In this document: positions 10,741-22,300 of the stretch, piece by piece
Position numbering within the stretch: the first letter of the stretch is position 1
How the letters are laid out: the number at the start of each line of letters is the position of its first letter
Source: Tetracentron sinense
Taxonomy: Eukaryota; Streptophyta; Magnoliopsida; Trochodendrales; Trochodendraceae
Length of the DNA stretch: 64,000 nucleotides
Direction of reading: 5' to 3'
Assembly (NCBI GenBank): GCA_015143295.1
Contig: CM026568.1
Coordinates: forward strand, 18,916,607 to 18,980,606
Notes under the pieces: model-generated
The model's input: the letters and a program-made list of their open reading frames with translations, nothing else
What the model was told of the DNA's origin: nothing
Databases searched by the model: none
Made by a program: the position numbers and the translations under genes

Positions 10741-12612
10741 CTGCCCCTATACAAAGGCCTCTTAGGATGACTTTTGTCATTATCGATAACATCCATGCAA
10801 CAGAAGTTCCTGCGTGACTATAGAGATAAAGGATCGTATGGACCCCCAACTATATGGGCCCACAATTGGTTAATTTAATATTTTATGGTGGTTTTCGTGC
10901 CTGATGTCAATGGGCTCGCCCCTCTCCTGTACCTTAGTATATGGCCCATCAGGTGTAGTGTTGGTAACATGTCCCTCCTTATTTTTTCTTTCCACGTGAG
11001 TTTTGGAGTTAGTCTCGTGCGGCCCACCCTCCTGTAAAGGACAAACATGAAAATGATTTTGTGTTATTACATTGAGGTATGTAATGTATCGGTAAAAATC
11101 AGTAAAAGCATACATAAAGAGACACCAACGGCCCTGATCACATTAAGACTTATGTCTTAATTAATTTGTTCAACCCCAACCCTTACTTCGAGTCCGAGGT
11201 GAAAGTCATATCAGGGTACATATTCCTGACTTGACTCCTAGCTTGGAGACTCTGAAGTGAAGGACACCCAAATCATTGAATTATCTACGCAACAGTATGG
11301 ATCAGTTTAATTTCGAAGACCCCAAATCCGATCAAGACGAGGAAACTCAATCTACCTCCTCACTAATAGGATATTACTTGAATAAAAGACTTTTACTCTA
11401 AGAAGAAGAAGAAGCAGAAGTAATAAGGTAACTAGCCAACCCTAATCTGTTTCGCAGAGGTAGAGAGTAGAGAAAGAGATCTACATTCTATTGCACTCAA
11501 TTACACCAAGCCTTCGTTCCTTTGGAAGCCCAAACTCATTGTTTCTTCTTTTCTTTCTATCATCTTTACCATTTTGTTATTAACTTGATCGTCGGAGTAT
11601 ATTCACAGGTCATCCTGCATACCCGTCCCAAATGACTAGAGGTACAACCGTTGTCCGAAAGCTTACACGTGGTATCGGGATCAGCATTGCAAGTATTTTC
11701 CCCCACAAGAGAATTTCTCTCTTCCTCTCTCAAAACTCAAAGAGGAGTGCTACCCCTACTCTCAGTCTGAACCAACCACGTGTCCAATCTCACTATTAAA
11801 GTGCACACTCTTTTTAATTGAGTACAATGCTTTAACTAACAAATTGGACGGTGATTGGTCAAACTGGGAGTAGGGCTAGCACTCGCCAAACTCAAAAAGC
11901 TACAAATTATTAAGTGGATTTGTGCTAAAAAATATTTATATATGTATTTATGAATTTAATGTGAGGTGTAGATGACTTAGATGGTGGCAATCTTATAATT
12001 ATTGAGATATGTAATATAATTTATAATTTTTTTTTTTTATAATTATAAAATTGTCACCAACGTTACATTAAAATAGGAGCTCGGTTCAAACGGCAGCTTG
12101 ATATTTAAACTCTATTTATTATATCAATCGTGCAAATGTGTCTATTTTTATACATACAGTATGCATATATCTTAAAAGGTTACAAGTAATTTGAAATGCA
12201 TGTAAGTGTTCATAGATTTGAAATGCTTGTGCAGGAAAATTCGTTCTCCACATGATCTGTGCTCTGCTGAAACATCTTTCAAGTAATTACGAAGTCTATC
12301 TTTCTGCGAACACAGGCTGACAATAGATTAAACATGTCGCGAGGTACCATAATAAATGGCTACGCAGGGTTCCACCACTGTGGACCCCAATTTGACCCAC
12401 CCAAATGTAAAAGAGAGGGTGTAACACGACTAGACGAGCAGGAAGATATAATGGTAGAGCAGACTTTGTGCACGTGTGACACTAACAGTTGGCAATGGCA
12501 CGCATCAACCAAAACATAGGATGTCCGGGTGAGACTAATGGTTAATTTTCGAGAAAGTGAAGATAAGACAGCATTAAATGGATGTAGGAAGGGCTCAAAA
12601 GTAAAGGGTAAG
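10741..12612. other. Intergenic, no gene recognised
   Basis: AT-rich sequence with ORFs under 85 aa and no domain. 11,160-11,700 contains LTR-like text (a pyrimidine-rich stretch followed by ACACGTGGTATCGGGATCAG near 11,666), possibly the remnant of a retroelement end. I could not define borders. Confidence 0.4.
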
Positions 12613-12625
12613 CTATGTGGGATGC

Positions 12626-12812
12626 ACCCTCAGGCCTCCGGGGGTGTAGCCCAATGGTCGGAAGACGAACCATAAACCCGGAAGTGTCGAGATCACGTTT
12701 GGTCGTACCCGCTTTATCAATTGTTAGGGGGAAGGTATCTCATGATAGCATGTGAGGATTAGTCGTAATTTTAAACTCCGGGCACCCCACATTTATAAAT
12801 TAAAAAAAACAA
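12626..12812 (+). mobile_element. SINE-like element with imperfect target duplication
   Basis: The head GGGGGTGTAGCCCAATGGTC is A-box-like, a weak B-box-like GTCGAGATCACG follows, and the tail is A-rich. CTATGTGGGATGC (12,613-12,625) and CTATATAGGATGC (12,813-12,825) match at 11 of 13 bases on the two sides. The head is in the style of plant Au-type SINEs, but assignment by eye is uncertain. Confidence 0.6.
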
Positions 12813-12825
12813 CTATATAGGATGC

Positions 12826-13481
12826 CCTTTGTTCATTAAATAAGTGTCACATTTATATCACACCCAGCGCAGTCTCAAAAAATTATTTAATTTTTCTTTT
12901 TTCTTTCTTCTTTCGTCCCTTCTATCATTTCGAAAGAGAAGTACGTTTGGCCACTACACTTACAGTTTAGCTACAATGGGTGAAGAATCTCTTCGAGGTA
13001 GATAAATAGGAGTGTCAATAGACTGGTGCTAGCTCACCGACCAGCCTAGTTAAGTAGTTGGGCGGGGTTAGACCTATTCTCTTTGTTGACTATACTTCTA
13101 AAAGGGTTGCCCGCCCAATTTTGCTTGATTAAGTAAAATATTAAAAATTAAAAAAAACACTTTAAAGCTGGGTCGAGCGATGCATTGAAAGAGAGGAAAT
13201 TGGGAGAGAGACTAGAAGTGGGGTCCTAGTATGACCCACCTGATGCAAATGTTTGAGAGACCCAGAGAGATGTGGAAAAATATGGAAGGAAGGAGCAGTG
13301 CAAAGTGGATAGAGAATTTTTAAAAAGAAAAAATATATGATACATAAATCTGGATGTAAAATTTTTAAGCTATTTGGCATTTTTTATTTTAAAATATTCA
13401 AACTACATTATTTTTCAAGGACATGAGAATCCTCATTATAATAGATAAGTGTCAGTAATTTTATTATTCTCGTGAAAGAAT
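12826..13481. other. Intergenic, no gene seen
   Basis: AT-rich sequence with a pyrimidine run near 12,893-12,920. No coding exon or clear element was recognised. Confidence 0.5.
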
Positions 13482-13490
13482 AGTTTTATC

Positions 13491-14058
13491 CTAGGAAGCA
13501 CAGATACGGGTTACAGGTACAATACGATATAGATACGGCGATACGGCAAAACCTAAAAAAATAGGATACAGGTACGGTTAGGATACGTCTGTAATTTAAA
13601 ATAATAATAATAATATTATATTTTGTATTATAATTACAAAATAACCATTGGTTCAGTTCTGATTATGTATAAAAAAATATCATGTCCATGCAAAAGCAAA
13701 AGAAATAGGGTCATCTCATCATCCACTAAGCAAAAAAGAAAGTCATCCTATTATCCACCAAACAAAATATAAAGAAGACCATGTCCATACAAAGCAAAAG
13801 AGATAGGGTCACACCCTAGGGTCTCCAAAAAAAAAAAATTTTAATTAAAAAAAATATATATTCATGGCCGTATCCTGGATGTATCCCGCTGTATCCATGC
13901 CGTATCGGAGATGTATCCGAATTAAAAAACATATTTTTAATTAACTGGATATGTCTCAGCCGTATCTCATACGTATCCCATCGTATCAGAAGCATATCTG
14001 TATCCGATATGTATCAGATACGGATACGAAGCCCAATTTGAAGTATCCATGCTTCCTA
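13491..14058. mobile_element. MITE with 9-bp target duplication, GATACG-rich
   Basis: It starts CTAGGAAGCACAGATACGGG and ends with GTATCCATGCTTCCTA, an imperfect inverted repeat. AGTTTTATC flanks it exactly on both sides (13,482-13,490 and 14,059-14,067). A 9-bp duplication is typical of Mutator-like elements. Both arms are filled with GATACGG/CCGTATC words. No transposase ORF is present. Confidence 0.8.
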
Positions 14059-14067
14059 AGTTTTATC

Positions 14068-15984
14068 ATTCTCTTTATAACAATAAAAAAAGATAAGTAT
14101 AAAGTTAATTTTATTAATAATGACAAAATTCAATTAACCTTTTTATAGCCCAATTGAGATAAAAGACACATGCAAAAGAGAAAGTGTGCTAATGCAACTT
14201 ATCTTGTACTCTTATTATTATTATTTTGAGGGTGAGGGTAAGGGTCGGTTAGTAATTAGTTGGGTTATGCCCAGCATGTGAGCCGGGCTCTCAAGTGAGC
14301 GGACATTACTAATCGGACCCAAACCCTTCTCATGTGAAAGAGGTGTACATCCCAGCTATCTGAGCTAAGAGGCAGGTGTATCCAGTGAACTAAACAAGCA
14401 TAGATGTCTCATATTATATTATAGTTTAATAAAAAAATTCATTAGAAAAATGTATAAAACAACAAATAAGCCCATATATAAGAACATACATAAGAAAGTT
14501 ACATAATATCTTAATAATATTATCCGTTTGTAAATGTCCAAGATTCTTTAAATATTCTCATTTTTTACAAATATTATAAACTGAAATTTAATAAGAAAAA
14601 GAAAATGAAAATGAGAGGTCGGAATCTGAAGCACATGAGAGAGTGAGAGGTCGTTTTAGGAAAAGCCCGCGTTTCCCGCACATATATGTGGATGTTGATG
14701 AGGTGACTATAGAGAGAGAAAGAGCAGTGGGGCCCACAGTGTGGCGGACAGCGCGTGACATTATCTCCTTTGCCACCAACATGCTCTGCCCATCTGCACT
14801 GCTTAAAACTCTCTTTTTTATTTTATTTTAATTTTAAATTAAATTAAAAATCGGGATCTACGCTCCAATCATCACTCCTATTATCTGTTAAGTAATGATC
14901 TTTAGTATTTTTCTTTCTTCAACGGGTAACAGTAGTCAACCCCTATTTTACCCTCACGTGACATTCGCCATAAGCGCGTACCAATGCTCATTCGACCTCC
15001 ACTCCACTGTTTGGACTTTGGACAGATCAGATCACAGCCGATTGGGATTGAACTATGTGTCATGATTTGATTGAAGGAAAAATAAAAAGAATATTGAAAA
15101 TTTTAAATTCAAAATGTTTACCCTCCAATCCAATCATGACACGAGTTCATTTGGCAATCACATCTCTGGTATCTGTCATCACGCGCTCAGTAGAATTTCT
15201 TGACAACTATTTTTTTGTTTTGGGGTGAACAGATTTCAATTACAGTATTAATACAAACCGGAGTCCTAGTTCACGGCATAAGACGCACGAGCTCCCTTTC
15301 TACACTATGGCGGTGATAATTTTATGATTTATTTATGAAGGAAAAAGCGTATTACAAAATTATCCTTGTCCCACTCGGTAATAATTAATAATAAAAGTGT
15401 CACCACAATAGTACAAAAATGAAAGTTTGCTTCGTGAAGCCGAGTTCCGACTTTATCATCGGAAATTTATATAAGCTATGGTTTGTTGTGGCTATGAGCC
15501 ACAACCCCTCCCCTAGCCCAATTGGTTCTCTTAATTTCGAGGGTAGTCAATTGATAACATGGTAATCTTGAATCAAATGATGCATTTTAATGAATAACTA
15601 AATAAAATTGCTATAACCCTTCAATTAATTGGGCTAAGTAAAAATTTCTAATTGTATAAGGGATCATTTATTTCTTTTTAAATTGTAAGTAGTGAGTTTC
15701 TCCTTTTGTGAGGTAATTTCAATCCATCTAAGGAGATATTTTTTCTATAGAGAATTGAAACCAAGATCAATACCCAACAATGGACACAGCTTCACCATCC
15801 TAAATAAAGGAATATGTATCTGATGTCCGATGTCGAATAAGGTTGCAGTAATTTAATGGATTGTGTCCATAGATCTTGTAAGTGTGTTCTTTCAACATGG
15901 AACGGTTATCAGCTTTAGTAACATGCTTGTGTTCATAGTGAAGAGAAATGCTAAGCATATTCATATTTTCATACTCTTATATAA
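14068..15984. other. Intergenic, no gene recognised
   Basis: 14,225-14,400 and 15,505-15,600 carry tRNA/SINE-like words (for example TAGCCCAATTGGTTCTC) without clear ends or target duplications. 14,590-14,840 is purine-rich. ORFs are 65 aa or shorter with no domain. Confidence 0.4.
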
Positions 15985-16307
15985 CATCTCCAACGCACTC
16001 CCTAGTGCTCTCTTCCCCAAAGTAGAGAGGCCCACCCTATTTTAGGCACTCTCGTGCACTCCCTATATGCCCTCCCTAATTTAGGAGGAAGTAGAAATCT
16101 CCTCCTCAAATATTATTATATTATTGTTTTAAAAAGATCTTTGACAAATCATTTGAATATGGAGTGGGGTTGGAATAAAAATAAATAAAAATTTAATAGA
16201 AATAAGGAGTGAAGTTGGAGTTACAAGAAAAAAAAGTAAACCGCTATATTAGGTGCTCTCCATTTTAGAGCAAAAATAGAGAAATTTTATAAATAGGATT
16301 GGAGATG
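15985..16307. mobile_element. MITE with CATCTCCAAC / TTGGAGATG ends
   Basis: The left end CATCTCCAACGCACTCCC is mirrored by the right end GGATTGGAGATG. Flanking TAA is present on the left and two bases beyond the right end, compatible with but not proof of a PIF/Harbinger-type 3-bp target. The interior repeats GCACTCCC/AGTGCTCTC words and is non-coding. Confidence 0.6.
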
Positions 16308-16309
16308 CT

Positions 16310-16540
16310 TAACCAACTGAGTTCCCTATTCAAGAGATAGTAGATGCATTTCAAAATATGCCTTTATAAGGATATTTTTGAAAATTACAAATAATAATAT
16401 TGTTATTATTATTTACCAAAATCCCCTTATTTTATATTTGTAATTTCCAAATTATCCGTATCATAAAACAATATTTGAGTTGCTCTGATTATCTCTTCAA
16501 CCAACGCTCTTGTTCATAGTTAATCTGTAAAACTTTGTAT
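16310..16540. mobile_element. MITE related to the one at 37,310
   Basis: The order of blocks (an inverted end, TTTTGAAAATTACAAATA, TTTATATTTGTAATT.CCAAATTAT, GAGTTGCTCTGATTATCTCT and TTCATAGTTAATCT) matches 37,310-37,541 with moderate divergence. The ends are partly inverted. It has no ORF. Confidence 0.6.
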
Positions 16541-16806
16541 ACAAAAGATGGGCTAGGGGCTTGGGGTACATGCCCCCCTCAACTTTAAAAAAAATATATA
16601 TAGCATAGGCATGTGGGTAGTACTCCCTTGAACTTTTCAAAAAAATTATAAGGCATAGTTAAGGGGCATGGGGCAACTACCCCTTGAACTTTTGAAACAA
16701 GACTTTGGTATTATGTTCTTTAATTATTTAATCGGGCATAGTTCTAAACATAAAAAAAAAATTATATAATTTAATTATTTAATAGGATATAGCTATTGGG
16801 CAAGAG

Positions 16807-17223
16807 CAATGTTACCTGGTTTCGCTCGGTTCGAATTCAGGTTCGCGGTTCTCGGTTCGCAATTCGTTGCTCTACAGTGAACCCGGTTCGCTAAGGGTAG
16901 GATGAGATAATTCGTTTTTCGGTTCACTTAGATTATTTAGTTTGGTTCGCGAGCTTGGTTCGCTACTTAAGTATGTAAAACAAAATATATAATATAAAAA
17001 TATATCTTTTAAGCATGTAAACAATATATTACAAATACTTATTTAAAAAATAATAATAAAAAATATCAGTGAAATTGAATAAAAAATTAGACAAACTAAG
17101 ATTGTTTTGAAACCACTATGTGGTTCGCTTAATTTCACGAACTAGACTAAACCAAACCACGAATCAATTCGGGTTCGATCGGTTCACGGTTCGTTATAAC
17201 ATGTAGCGAACTTGCTAACCCTG
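16807..17223. mobile_element. hAT-type MITE, GGTTCGC family, copy 2
   Basis: It starts CAATGTTACCTGGTTTCGCT and ends CGAACTTGCTAACCCTG. GGCAAGAG flanks it exactly on both sides (16,799-16,806 and 17,224-17,231), an 8-bp target duplication. Both arms repeat GGTTCGC-type words around an AT-rich centre. No ORF. Confidence 0.88.
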
Positions 17224-17231
17224 GGCAAGAG

Positions 17232-18221
17232 GGCCCTGAACTTTTGAAAACAATATTTTTATACCATGTTATTTAATTATTTAACATCGCATAAGCATAG
17301 GACAACATGACAATTACTCTTATAAACAAAGAGAAATAATATTCATAGGATAAAGATATGTAGTATGGACGAAATGACCTATGAACTTAGCTATCAAATA
17401 AATTCGAGGGCTATGCCCCTGAACCTCCTAATCGCAAAGTATTTTAGTACCCACTTAATAGTTCTCCCTAACTTCATCAATAATTATTAATATTTTCAAT
17501 CAACTGAAGTATGCCCCTAAAAAAAAAATAATAATGGTTCGACGCAGCTTGTATAGGTTCATAAGTGAGCTTATAAAATAATGTTTTATTTAAAAAAGAA
17601 AAGAAAAAAAGGAGAGTATGAAAGCTTTTGAATTGTAATTAAATTAATTAAGGATTAAAATTAAATTTCGATGGACTTATATTTGATTTAACTTGTTTTA
17701 TTTTATTTTCTAAAATCACATTTGTTCTAATCTTGATCTTAATTATTTGAATTAAATGGTCAAGTTTAAAGAGTATATTTGGGCATAGTTGGGAGTACCA
17801 AGACTCATGGGACATAAGATTAAGGGAAACGCTTAACTTCCTGTCACATTTGACTTCTCATGGACCATGCTCTCATTTTTATCATACATCAACGGTGGTT
17901 AAGATTCACTCACTCTTAAAAAGCATGCAATTTAGCCTTGTTTTGTGAGAAAAAAAAAAAACCCCAACATTTTTTTTTCCAAATTTTTTAAAGCTTAACC
18001 ATAGTTATATGAGTGTTAGAAGGGAGAGTTGGCCATGGCATTTGACTACAGAATCAAATGCGGGTGTGCCAATCACTGTCCGAAAGAATGAAACGGCGAG
18101 GAGCAGTATAATAATAAACCGTTAGTCAGTACTATAACGTCGTAACTTCCGCCGTAACGACGTTTATTCAGACGGCAAAGAAGGAAAGAAACCAAGTAGT
18201 AAGAAAAAACAAAGAAAAGGA
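17232..18221. other. Upstream region of the BIM1-like gene
   Basis: AT-rich sequence to about 18,000, then a shorter, more mixed promoter-proximal stretch with CGTTA/TAACG words at 18,119-18,165. No coding exon was seen. It should contain the proximal promoter of the gene starting near 18,255. Confidence 0.5.
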
Positions 18222-18225
18222 GTCG

Positions 18226-18232
18226 TATAAAG
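18226..18232 (+). promoter_or_regulatory. Probable TATA box of the BIM1-like gene
   Basis: TATAAAG lies about 30 bp before a pyrimidine-rich stretch (CCCTCCGACCCACAGCCC) that would suit a transcription start near 18,255-18,260. It is placed by position only. Confidence 0.5.
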
Positions 18233-18254
18233 ATCTTGCCAGAGAGTCCCTCCG

Positions 18255-19364
18255 ACCCACAGCCCTTCTTCCGCAGCACGGCTCGTCAAGAGAGAGCAGA
18301 AGAGGGAAGACGGAGAGGTTTCCCCTGAAATTCTGCGGCATTTCTCCTCTGCAACTATTCAGATCCTACTTCTCTCGCTTCAAAGCTAGGGTTTGGAGGG
18401 CATGTGAATTCAAGTTTATTATATCTCATCTCGATTCTTTTCTGATCTACTTGGGTAAACATACCAGAGAAGAGATTCCGCTCCATTTTCAGACATTTTG
18501 GAGCTGAATTTTGTCAACTTTATCGTAAAAGGTACGCATCTGTAGTTTTTCTCTTCCGAATCTTTTTTTTTTTCCTGATGTTTTCGGTTTTTCTAGATGG
18601 TTGAGTAAAATTTTTCCTATATTATGTTCGAGTTGGCTCGATTTCTGAATATATATGTATATATAGCTCGATTTGATATCGTTTTTACTGTGTTTTTGAA
18701 GAAATATTTCTCTGGAATCCTTGAATTCGAAGCTCTGGTTGATAATTTGGCAAGTGGAGAAGATTTTCAAGTAGAATTTTATGTGGAAGGCCTTTGTGGA
18801 ATTCACTGAAGAGAAATTTAGCAGAATATCTTCCAATTGTGGTCTTCTTTTGCGAAAGGAGGTGAGAATATTGAGATTGCTTCGGCAAATCATCCGGAGT
18901 ATCTCGTTTAGAGAGATTTTGTTAAGATAGAAAAGTTAAATGCGCTTCCGATCTTCAGTCGGACGCATCGTTTCTCTTAGTATTTGATCTTTACATTTGT
19001 CACGGATCTGAGAAGCACTTTGAAAGATCAAGCTTCGTACTCTCGTCGATTCAATTTCGCATTTAAGTTAGTCGACTGGAGAGGCCTGAATTTCTGAAAT
19101 ACCGAAGTTTTTCACACTAAGAGTGGAGATAAATCGAAGAATTTTATGACTTTCTGTAATAAATTTGATTGTGGAAGATTTCTGCTAGTGAGTTTTGGTG
19201 GAATTCTCGGGAATTAAGCACCTGTAACGAGTTGACTCAGCGATTTGGAAATTTTCGGAAATATAAAGCGCAGAATATTCTTTTTTCTTTTTTAGTTTTA
19301 GTGTGGCTGAGATTTCAAGGGAAAAAAATCACCAAAATAAAAAGAAAAAAAATCTCGCCTGTGG
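18255..19364 (+). other. 5' leader of the BIM1-like gene, with a probable leader intron and an AUG-stop uORF
   Basis: AAAAG|GTACGC at 18,531/18,532 is a good donor, and the pyrimidine tract ending TTTTAG at 19,301 is a good acceptor, so a leader intron of about 770 bp is likely. The spliced leader would hold a single ATG before the main start: ATGTGA at 18,402-18,407, a start codon followed directly by a stop. The exact transcription start and splice sites are inferred. Confidence 0.5.
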
Positions 19365-22300
19365 ATGGAGCTTCCTCAACCTCGTCCCTTCGGAACAGAA
19401 GGTATTTACCCCCAAAAAACAGTATTTTCCTTATTTGTTTTTTTAAATTTTTTTGAACTTAATAAATGAAAAGAAAATTTAATATTTTTTGAATGAATTG
19501 GCTGTATTTTTACAGGTAAAAGACCAACACACGACTTCCTTTCGCTTCACAGTCATTCATCTTTCCAACACCAAGATCCAAGGCCTTCTCAAGGTATAAT
19601 CATGGTGACATCATTTCCTGTTTTGTTTTATAATTTTCATTTCATGAGCTTATGGATATTAATATTTTTGAGAGAAAATTTTGATTAATACCGATAACCA
19701 TTAGTCCATGCACGTGACCTGAATGATCCATGGATCTGCCCCTGTGAGCCGTCTCTTAGATGGGTCATGGCATTGGTTGGGACCTAGGAGCCAACCACAT
19801 CCATACACGAATGCCTTTTTATAAGGGGACCCATCTGGTGCTATCTTAACTAGATTGACAAACCATCAGCGGCACCAGCACCATTCACGAAAAGTGTATT
19901 TTGAGTAAAATGAATTGCGTGCCTGAAAATGAGTGATGGTAACAAGATGTACTGTAGGTTGTGCAATTTCTCATGTCAATTCAATGACAATTTGAAGTAG
20001 AAATTGGAAAAAGAAAAGGAGATGGGAAATGCTTCTGAGACCGAGTCTTAAGGTCGTGCCAAGACCGCCGAGATTGTGCTGCCGATTTTAGGTGTCCCTT
20101 GCAGGGCAGCATGGTCCCGGTGGTTTCGACCCTAAGACGGTCTCAGTAACAAAGTTAGAAGGAAAGGACTTTGCTACTGAGACCGCAAAGGGTCAAGACC
20201 ACACCGAGACCGTGCATCACATGCATGGATCTCAAAAATTTCATTGAATCCATTTATGAAATTTTGAGATCCGTGCATGTGATGCACGGTCTCGGTGTGG
20301 TCTCGGCCCTTTGCGGTCTCAATAGCATTTCCTGGAAAGAAATTCCAAATACAGTACTGGTACTTTACACTAACTTGTAAATTACATAATTAGGCAAGTG
20401 GGTATGGGTGTGATCTGGAAGCCAGTGTTGTCAGAACCTGACAGGGCATCGAACCGGTAGAGTGGCCGGTCCTGATTCCACCGGTTCAACTATGTACTTT
20501 TTACAAAAAAAAATTTCATTTTTCCCAGTTCTAGCACGGTTCTGGCGGTAAAGGGTATGGGTGTGATATAGAATTCTCAAGTGAAACTGAAATCTTATTT
20601 CTTTTAACAGGAATTTACCTTAAAACTCATGATTTTCTGCAACCACTCGAGAGAGTAGGGAAGAATAGTGCAGAGGGAGAAAACTCGGGCGATAAATCTA
20701 CTACTGAAAAGGCGCCGCCAACAACTCCGCCTCCTTGTTCTTCTTCATCTAATTCATCAGTCGAGCGCCTTCTTCCTGGAGGGATCGGGACTTATAGTAT
20801 AAGCCACATTTCCAATCTCAGTCAACTTGTTCCGAAGCCTGAGACAATCATATATACAGTAGCTGGAGCGAGTAGTACAGGAAAAAACGGAGAAGTTGAG
20901 AAAGCCAACTCTAATTGTAGCTCCTACCGTGGAGGTGGATTTACATTGTGGGAAGAATCTGTGGTGAAGCAGAAAGGAACTGTGGTGAAGGATAATGCTG
21001 CACAAGTTATTACAAGAGGTAAATTTGTATGCCCTTTTGCCACAATATTATATTTTACCTTTGAAACCTATACACACTACTTATGGTTATAGAGAAGTAA
21101 ATACAATAGATTTGGTAGCTCTCAAGCTACAATAATTCAATGGCATTTCAGGTTGCCGAGCAGCATAAATTGGTAGCTTGAGAACTACCAAAATTTTCTT
21201 CCTTTTTCCTCAAGTTCATTTCTGTAAATATTCTTTAATAAATGAATAGAAGTGCATGAGATGCAAAACACCATATTCGATGTGTCCCACTCAAGTACTT
21301 TTCTTAATCCAAAATCAAAGGAAGTAATAGATTGCAATAATTCTGGCCTATAATATCTTAGTGGGATCCATGGGGGGTGGTCATTAGTATAAAAAAATAT
21401 GGAGTTCATAGATCATAGTTATCATCTAATAATACAGAAGCTATACAGTTGGTCTTTCGTTTTAGAGAAATAGTAGAGACCGAACCAGTCCACGTACATG
21501 CCCTTATGGTGCCCTTAATGAGGGTGACCCTAAGAAGATCTCATCTCTCTACCAGTTTGTTGTTTTGAGCAAATATTCTATTTAATTGGTAATGTAATTG
21601 CTAGGAAGTTATATAATGTATTGTATATCCTTTGTAGGATAACTGATCAACGTCTCCCGCCCGCCATTAGTTTTTATACTAATGTAAAGGAAAATCTATT
21701 GTGAGATAATAGTTTTTTCAAATTATATAAATCATATGCCCTTAGCCATGGCTAACGCCTGCCCCTTATTTAAGGGAGGTCCCAAGGTCAAGTCAGTCAT
21801 GAATTTTATTTGGTAATGTGAAGGCGGAGCCCCACTCACCGTTTACTTTGTGAATTTTGCTAGCTCCACTCTTTCCCAAATACATTCACATCTTTTTCAG
21901 GTAACAAGACAAAATGGTACTTTCTTTTTCAAGTAACAAGGCGAAAGAATAGGAAATAGATGAGCTGCAGGAGTACAAGTACGTGTCATAATTATTTTTA
22001 TACTGTAAAGTGAAATGGAGAGAGTGGGCTCTCCCTTTCTTTTTTATTTTTTTTGGGTTAAGGGGTAAAATTCTCCTTCACAAGGCATGGTTTAGATAAA
22101 GTTTGAGAATTTTAGCCCTTACTAAAGAAAAAAAATATTAGCCCTTTGTTTTTTTTTTTTTTTTTTTTTGTACAAACGGATATTTGGGAGACTTATACTA
22201 AGTACCACATGATGCATAAGTAAACCCTCAACCTATATATCAGATGTTAAGGGGACCCAGATTCAATTTCTGAGACCTCTAGATTTACAGTTCGTCTTTG

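Noticed and set aside
20399..20570. MITE flanked by a 15-bp direct repeat (GGGTATGGGTGTGAT)
   Set aside because: The enclosed GAACCGG-rich fragment lacks an inverted right end, so the repeat cannot be taken as a target duplication.
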